Shown piece after piece: positions 59,331-64,000 of a stretch of 64,000 nucleotides of DNA. Numbering within the stretch: the stretch's first letter is position 1; each line of letters opens with the position of its first letter. The DNA is taken from positions 244,501 to 308,500 of the forward strand of contig JAOTOL010001210.1 of assembly GCA_034440575.1 (NCBI GenBank), given 5' to 3'. The notes beneath the pieces are model-generated. The model had not been told where the DNA came from. It searched no databases and saw only the letters and a program-made list of their open reading frames with translations. A program made the translations under genes and the position numbers. The DNA is from Imbricaverruca yamaguchii (Eukaryota; Arthropoda; Thecostraca; Neoverrucidae).

Positions 59331-59871
59331 ATGTCTGTCTATAAAAACGAGTGTTGTTTGGTTGGTTATTGGTTCTACAACACATCAACCGTTGAGTCAT
59401 GTAGCGCCGCCAATCTCTCACGCCGATTGGTCGCGGGCGAAGAGTAGCGACAGGTGAGAGTAGAACCTACAATCTTTCGATTGTGAGACGGTTAACTTAC
59501 CCCTAGGCTACTCGTCCCCTAAAAGTGAGTGTGGCGGTGCCGGCTTTAGCCTAATATTATTGTGGAGTACCCATGGATCGTTACCGTGTGAACAAGGAGG
59601 TAACTGTCTACACCGCCTATCACGCCGGCCGCCGCGTGCTTGTGATTGGTAGCGGGTCGGTCTAAGCATGCCATGCAGGGTTGTCAGTTGGGTTAGTACG
59701 GTGTTTTGCAGTTCGGCTCTTCTACATCCGCTGTACCTCTGGGTAGCCGTTCACGTTATGAATTGCAAGGCAAATGGGCTCATCTATGTCTGAGGTGACC
59801 TTCCAAGTCAAGCGAAAGCAATCAATGCTTAGGTGTTGTTGGCCAGCTAGCCGCCGCATCAGAACATGCAC
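59331..59871 (-). mobile_element. 541-bp repeat, copy 2, with a tRNA-like SINE head
   Basis: The second copy, at an exact 847-base offset and in the same orientation. Substitutions were noticed at 58,539 vs 59,386 (G/A) and about 58,763 vs 59,610 (G/A). The tRNA-like head runs leftwards from 59,520. Near-identity means the duplication is recent compared with the heavily decayed RT fragment it encloses. Confidence 0.8.
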
Positions 59872-60850
59872 TGTGCCATTCTTGTGTACAAGAACTGACC
59901 AGTTGCGTTTCGAGTAGATCAGAATAATGATTAGCTGGAAACTTGTAGATTATGACGACACTGGAGACTGCATGGCGGCTGACAGGGTGATGTTCCGGAT
60001 CAATATGGTGCAAACGGGTGTGCAAGCAAGTCGCATAAATCGTGAACCATGTTCGGACCAAGTCGACAGTGCGGCCGTCAACACCGCCAACGCTTTCTTT
60101 TTGCCGATCAGAAATCGACATGCGATGTCACGCTTGACAATATAATGGTCGTCTGAAACATGCGCCCCCTATGATTGGTCTAAGGCTGTGCTGACTGCAA
60201 ACCGTCGACATTGGTCATAACCTGGCGATGTAGCCATGCATAACTGCTACGATCCACATCAGTTTTCAGCATCAATAATCACTACCATTCGCTGGCATAT
60301 CAGACAGAGTGAAGGAAGAGCTGCGCATGAAGGAACTTTCATATCATGTCCGACTACAACATGCGCTTTTCATGCATACATATTTGACCAGATGCCTGAC
60401 AATTAGTGTGGGTGTGATCCCCCCCCACAAACGGGATGGTTGGGGGATACACCCTTCTACCACCCTACCATGTAGTGGAGCCATGCACACAGCTACATAT
60501 CGGCACTTAAATCAATTTAAATTTAATCGTGTCGGGATAAATTGTATGGCTGGACTATACACAAATAGTTCACTGCATTGGACTTGGAAGCTGCTAAGGC
60601 ACGTGCCAAAAAGTCCAGAAATGCACTCTGCATTCCACACCCCACCCCACCCCTACAAGAACACAGCACTAACTCCACTGCATAACCACCGTGTTCCACC
60701 TTTATTCCCACTCATTCAAGTCCCCCACTCATCATCACTCAATTCCCCTCTCCTTACCATACGGTTCACCATCACCACATCCGATCCAATCCATCCACCT
60801 TCCACCACTCGATCTAGTAATTCTCCCTTTCAACCGCAATCCCAGGACGC
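59872..60850. other. No recognisable feature
   Basis: Unique-looking DNA. It becomes C-rich and low in G on the plus strand from about 60,640 into the CT tract. A minus frame at 59,822-60,121 starts in the repeat and has no recognised motif. Confidence 0.4.
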
Positions 60851-60854
60851 ATCA

Positions 60855-60860
60855 CATTAT

Positions 60861-60897
<37 letters not shown>

Positions 60898-61512
60898 ATC
60901 TCTCTACCTCTCTCTCTATCTCTCTCTCCATCTCTCTCTATCTCTCCATCTCTCTCTCTCTCTCTCTATCTCTCTCCATCTCTCTCCATCTCTCTCCATC
61001 TCTCTCCATCTCTCTCTATCTATCTCTCTCTCTCCATCTCTCTCCATCTCTCTCCATCTCTCTCTATCTCTCTCTCTATCTCTATCTCTATCTCTATCTC
61101 TATCTATCTCTATTTCTATCTCTATTTCTTCTTTTCTATCTCTCTTTATCTTCTATCTCTATCTCTATTTCTATCTCTATTTCTTTCTATCTCTATTCTC
61201 TATTTCTATCTCTATTTCTATCTCTATTTCTATCTCTATTTCTATCTCTATTTCTATCTCTATTTCTATCTCTATTTCTATCTCTATTTCTATCTCTATT
61301 TCTATCTCTATTTCTATCTCTATTTCTATCTCTATTTCTATCTCTATTTCTATCTCTATTTCTATTTCTATTTCTATTTCTATTTCTATCTTCTCTATTC
61401 TCTCTATCTCTCTATCTCTCTCTATCTATCTCTCTCTCTCTCTATCTCTCTCTATCTCTCTTCGCTCTCCTCTCGCTCTCTCGTCTCTCTTGCTCTCTCG
61501 CTCTCTCGCTCT
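60855..61512. repeat. Large (CT)n-derived pyrimidine tract with a 12-bp sub-array
   Basis: About 650 bases of pure pyrimidine or near-pyrimidine sequence on the plus strand. It passes from (CT)n to CTCTCCAT variants, then to a regular 12-base TCTATTTCTATC array at about 61,195-61,375, and back to CT. The 401-codon and 289-codon Ser/Leu/Tyr-rich frames across it are artefacts. Confidence 0.97.
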
Positions 61513-63190
61513 GAAGCAGCATGGCATGCCGTACTGCTGAGGGATAGTGATACAAAATGAGAAAATATCATAAGCTGAAATACTAGCTGGCGGAATGACA
61601 TCTCTTTGAAACCGCGCCGAGCGATTTTGGTGAGTTAATGTATTTTGACTGTTGTAAGCAAGTCTGACATATCTAACCCAGTGAAGAGCCTTGCATCGGG
61701 AAATTGATCTTCTGCATGAATGTTCTTTAAAAAAATTACACGATGCATGGAGCATTAACGCATGCCCTTCAGCCATTCGCAAAGCTTACCAACTGAAATC
61801 CTTAGCTTCATGAACAACGACTTGCCAATGCTATCCGCCTGTGTGCAGTCTGATGGACCAAGTGAGCTCGAGTCAGCTCACGCCCAAAGTGACGCCTTCG
61901 AACATATTTGAATTGCCCATATACTTAGTCTTCGATAACACAGTTAATTTTTCGTGTTCGCAGCACTTTATATCGAATTCCACTTGTGAACCATCACAGC
62001 ACAGTATGGCAATCGCGGCGATTCTCTCGCCCAGTCAGTTTACCAGCGACATTGCCTGTCGAGGTCATCTTAAAAAGTTATTGCGGTGCTCTTTGAACGG
62101 TTCACCAATTCGCCGTAAAAACAAGGCGAGCTTTGATAAAATCACGACCAACGGCAAGATGTATGCCAGATATCTATTCCATGCGCACAGCATAGACTCG
62201 AAGCCTTTGTCTTGCCCGGTTTATGCCGATGTAAATTACAGATATCTACACATTGGAACAGTTGCGCAGGCGATAAGCGATTTATGTTGCTGGGCGGCGA
62301 GATGGCCGGAGACGATTCGTGACAATAACTGTCGCTATCAGGACGAGCAGTGCGCCGCAGGCCATGGGCGGGGTCGTCACCGGATTGATCGCCTGACCCG
62401 TCACGGAGTCGGCCGGCAACTAAGGAAGGTGCTGTCACGCAACAGCGACAATATCGCCCGCTGATCAACGACAAGGTGCTGCATTGGATGCAGGAGCAAG
62501 TTGACCTCGGTGGCACTTCTGTATTTACATATTCAGGAAGGTAATGGGGTGTGACATTTCCTCTGATATGTGTCGTGAGGATGATGGTTAATTCATAATG
62601 AGAAGGATGACGGCAAAGCTGATGTAGACATGCGGTAGCGCAAGGGATAAGAAATGTCTGAACTCAGGAATTTGAAGTTCTGATTCTTCTTTGTTCTCAA
62701 ATTAGTCCTATTCACGGAGCCGTCACTGTTTTTTCCGAATGGTCAAAAGAAACGGCCACAACTTCGCAGCGCGCCATTTCAAACTTTAAAGTTTGAAGGT
62801 TGATGTAATTCCGTGTAGCTGTTGGAAGACCACAGTAGCAAGCCACAGCGGCTCCACGTCTCGCCTAACAGCGACGAGCGCCTTCCATCGCAACAGCGTA
62901 CGTGCATGACACACAGCTAAGAGCATAATTGACTGCCACAATTACCGTACTTTTCGGGACACAATTGCATTACACTTAGTCACCAGCTCAGCTCGTCTTG
63001 GCTATGCATGCTGCTGGAGCGGCGATCGATGTAAGCTTTATAACGTGTCCTGGTGGCACCAACTGGCATACCTAGACATCATATACACCTGCCATATGTT
63101 GTGTAGAGATGAAATATGGGCTGCCACTAGACTACTCTAAGGATGCAAAACTAATCAGACCCGGCGCCGTCTCGGTAGCTAAATGAAAAT
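61513..63190. other. No recognisable gene; GC-rich patch at 62.28-62.47 kb
   Basis: The plus frame 61,841-62,464 (207 codons) is the longest not based on a simple repeat. Its last third lies on a CpG-rich patch and I recognise no domain in it; two in-frame Met codons follow the first but no splice or signal features stand out. Otherwise the sequence is unique-looking. Confidence 0.3.
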
Positions 63191-63641
63191 CAATCTTCAT
63201 GTTCATGGTGGTGTGTGTGTGTGTGGTGTGTGTGGGTGAATTTGGCCAGCCTGCCACCGTGTGGTGATGTCGGCTGGTTCCGGTTGGAGAGAAGATGTGT
63301 TAGAGAGTGAGTAGTGTAGGGTAGGAGGATGCATCAGAGGGGGAGGTTTAGTTGATCTGCTGAGCAATGTTGAAGTAGAGTTGAGATGGTCTTGAAGAGT
63401 AGAGTTGAGGTGGTCCGGATCGATTGAAGATGAAGAAATGGTGCAGTAGAGTTGTTTGAGAGCCGGAGATGATGAAGTCGAGAAAGGGTGTCAGTCCCGT
63501 CGGTGCCACATTGGGGTATGGGGTTCTGGACATCGCCATTTGTGTAACATTGCAAGAACGTGTTTTTTTTCTTTTTGTAACGTATCTTTTTACTGTTTTC
63601 CGTTTTTTTCTACTTTTTGCTCATTTTTCTTTCGTTTTTTT
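63191..63641 (-). other. Probable 3' UTR of the right-edge retrotransposon
   Basis: On the minus strand this follows directly from the ORF2 stop. It begins A-rich, runs through pyrimidine-rich sequence and includes a (CA)n run, seen as (GT)n on plus at 63,209-63,232. The true 3' end and any poly(A) or target-site duplication were not located, so the left boundary is a guess. Confidence 0.4.
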
Positions 63642-64000
63642 TCACATATATTTTCCATTTTTTATCTCGAGCGTGGTGAGCTTCAGTGTGATGTTGTTTG
63701 TTGTGCAGTAGTTTGTGATATGTTGTCTTTGCTTGTTGTATTTGGTGCAGTATATGAGTATGTGTTTAATTGTGAGTGTGTGGTGGCATGTGGTGCATTG
63801 TTGTCGTTATTGCTTGTGTAGGAGGTAGGAGTGTGTGAGTGCTGTGTGTCCTATGCATAGTCGTGTTAGTGTCCGTTCTTTGAGTCTGGTGTTTTGGTTG
63901 ATTGAGTGCCAGTATTCGTGTTTCGACTGTATGTCGTATAGCTCTGTTAGTGCTGTATTCCATGTTTGTTGTGTGTTTGTTGATGGCCTGCCGTATTGTG
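63642..64000 (-). pseudogene. C-terminal end of a non-LTR retrotransposon ORF2 (partial, runs off the window)
   Basis: From 63,998 leftwards one minus-strand frame reads the classic tail of an I/R1/Jockey-type LINE polyprotein. TLTRLCIGHTALTHSYLL matches the widely conserved LTRLRIGHTRLTH block that follows the RNase H region. Next comes CTTCHHTLTIKHILIYC, a C-x2-C-x7-H-x4-C zinc-binding knuckle (about 63,794-63,744). The frame ends at the TGA at 63,644-63,642. A single in-frame TAA at 63,809-63,807, between the two blocks, is the only break in 119 codons. The copy is therefore much fresher than the other RT relics, though probably inactive. The catalytic domains would lie to the right, outside the window. 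Confidence 0.85.

Noticed and set aside
58484..59871. LTR retrotransposon with 541-bp LTRs
   Set aside because: The repeats begin TG and end CA, but the 306-bp interior is a non-LTR-type RT on the opposite strand with no gag, protease or integrase, and no flanking target-site duplication was seen.
60309..61560. Open frames of 401 and 289 codons
   Set aside because: They lie on a pyrimidine tract with a CT and TCTATTTCTATC periodicity. The proteins are Ser/Leu/Tyr runs without domain or start context.
61841..62464. 207-codon plus frame considered as a gene
   Set aside because: No domain, and the end lies on a GC-rich patch with a competing frame on the other strand. It is kept only as a note in the region entry.

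Overview
The window looks like intergenic or intronic DNA from an animal nuclear genome, most likely an invertebrate. The evidence is long AT and CT microsatellites, many minisatellites, tRNA-derived SINE-like pieces and decayed non-LTR retrotransposons. There is no bacterial-style gene packing, no operon and no ribosome-binding sites. I could not place it in a phylum from sequence alone. No intact host protein-coding gene, rRNA, functional tRNA or CRISPR array could be supported.

Left third (1-20,500). A (TA)n tract, a TTAAGC palindromic cluster and a GC-rich island at 2.6-3.0 kb come first. A 20-bp minisatellite follows at 5.44-5.9 kb, an 89-bp repeat at 6.1-6.6 kb and a decayed repeat at 6.95-7.3 kb. 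A possible SINE relic lies near 7.5 kb and a CT/TA microsatellite at 8.2 kb. Further small arrays lie at 13.7, 16.0, 16.1 and 17.2 kb. The first recognisable coding relic is at 19.13-19.59 kb: a frameshifted piece of an uncharacterised, repeat-associated animal protein family.

Middle (20,500-46,000). Two diverged copies of one ~650-bp dispersed repeat lie in direct orientation at 21.7 and 25.7 kb. Three strong minisatellites follow: a 16-bp unit at 23.9 kb, a 44-bp unit at 26.4 kb and a 43-bp unit in 21 copies at 27.06-27.96 kb. A tRNA-like SINE piece lies at 33.1 kb, CpG-rich islands at 33.5 and 41.0 kb, and a GGCTCC block at 36.05 kb. About 1 kb of decayed minisatellite lies at 36.8-37.7 kb. 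The 28-33 kb stretch is plain AT-rich DNA.

Right third (46,000-64,000). There are 44-bp and 20-bp arrays, a near-perfect 41-bp inverted repeat at 46.33 kb, and a long GC-rich repeat region at 47.8-49.4 kb. Smaller arrays lie at 53.1, 53.7 and 56.1 kb. Three non-LTR retrotransposon relics are clear. One is a multi-frameshifted reverse transcriptase on + at 56.4-57.5 kb. Another is a 306-bp RT piece on - at 59.03-59.33 kb, held between two almost identical 541-bp repeats that each contain a tRNA-like SINE head. The third is the C-terminal end of an ORF2 on - that runs off the right edge (63,642-64,000).

These elements do not form a pathway. They read as layers of transposon insertion and decay, with repeated local birth of minisatellites. 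Many open frames in the window, including the longest ones, come from stop-free tandem repeats and are not genes. I found no convincing new biological system. The points most worth checking are the duplicated 541-bp repeat, the 19.1-kb relic, the SINE-like family and the recurrence of ~20-22 and ~42-44-bp repeat units.
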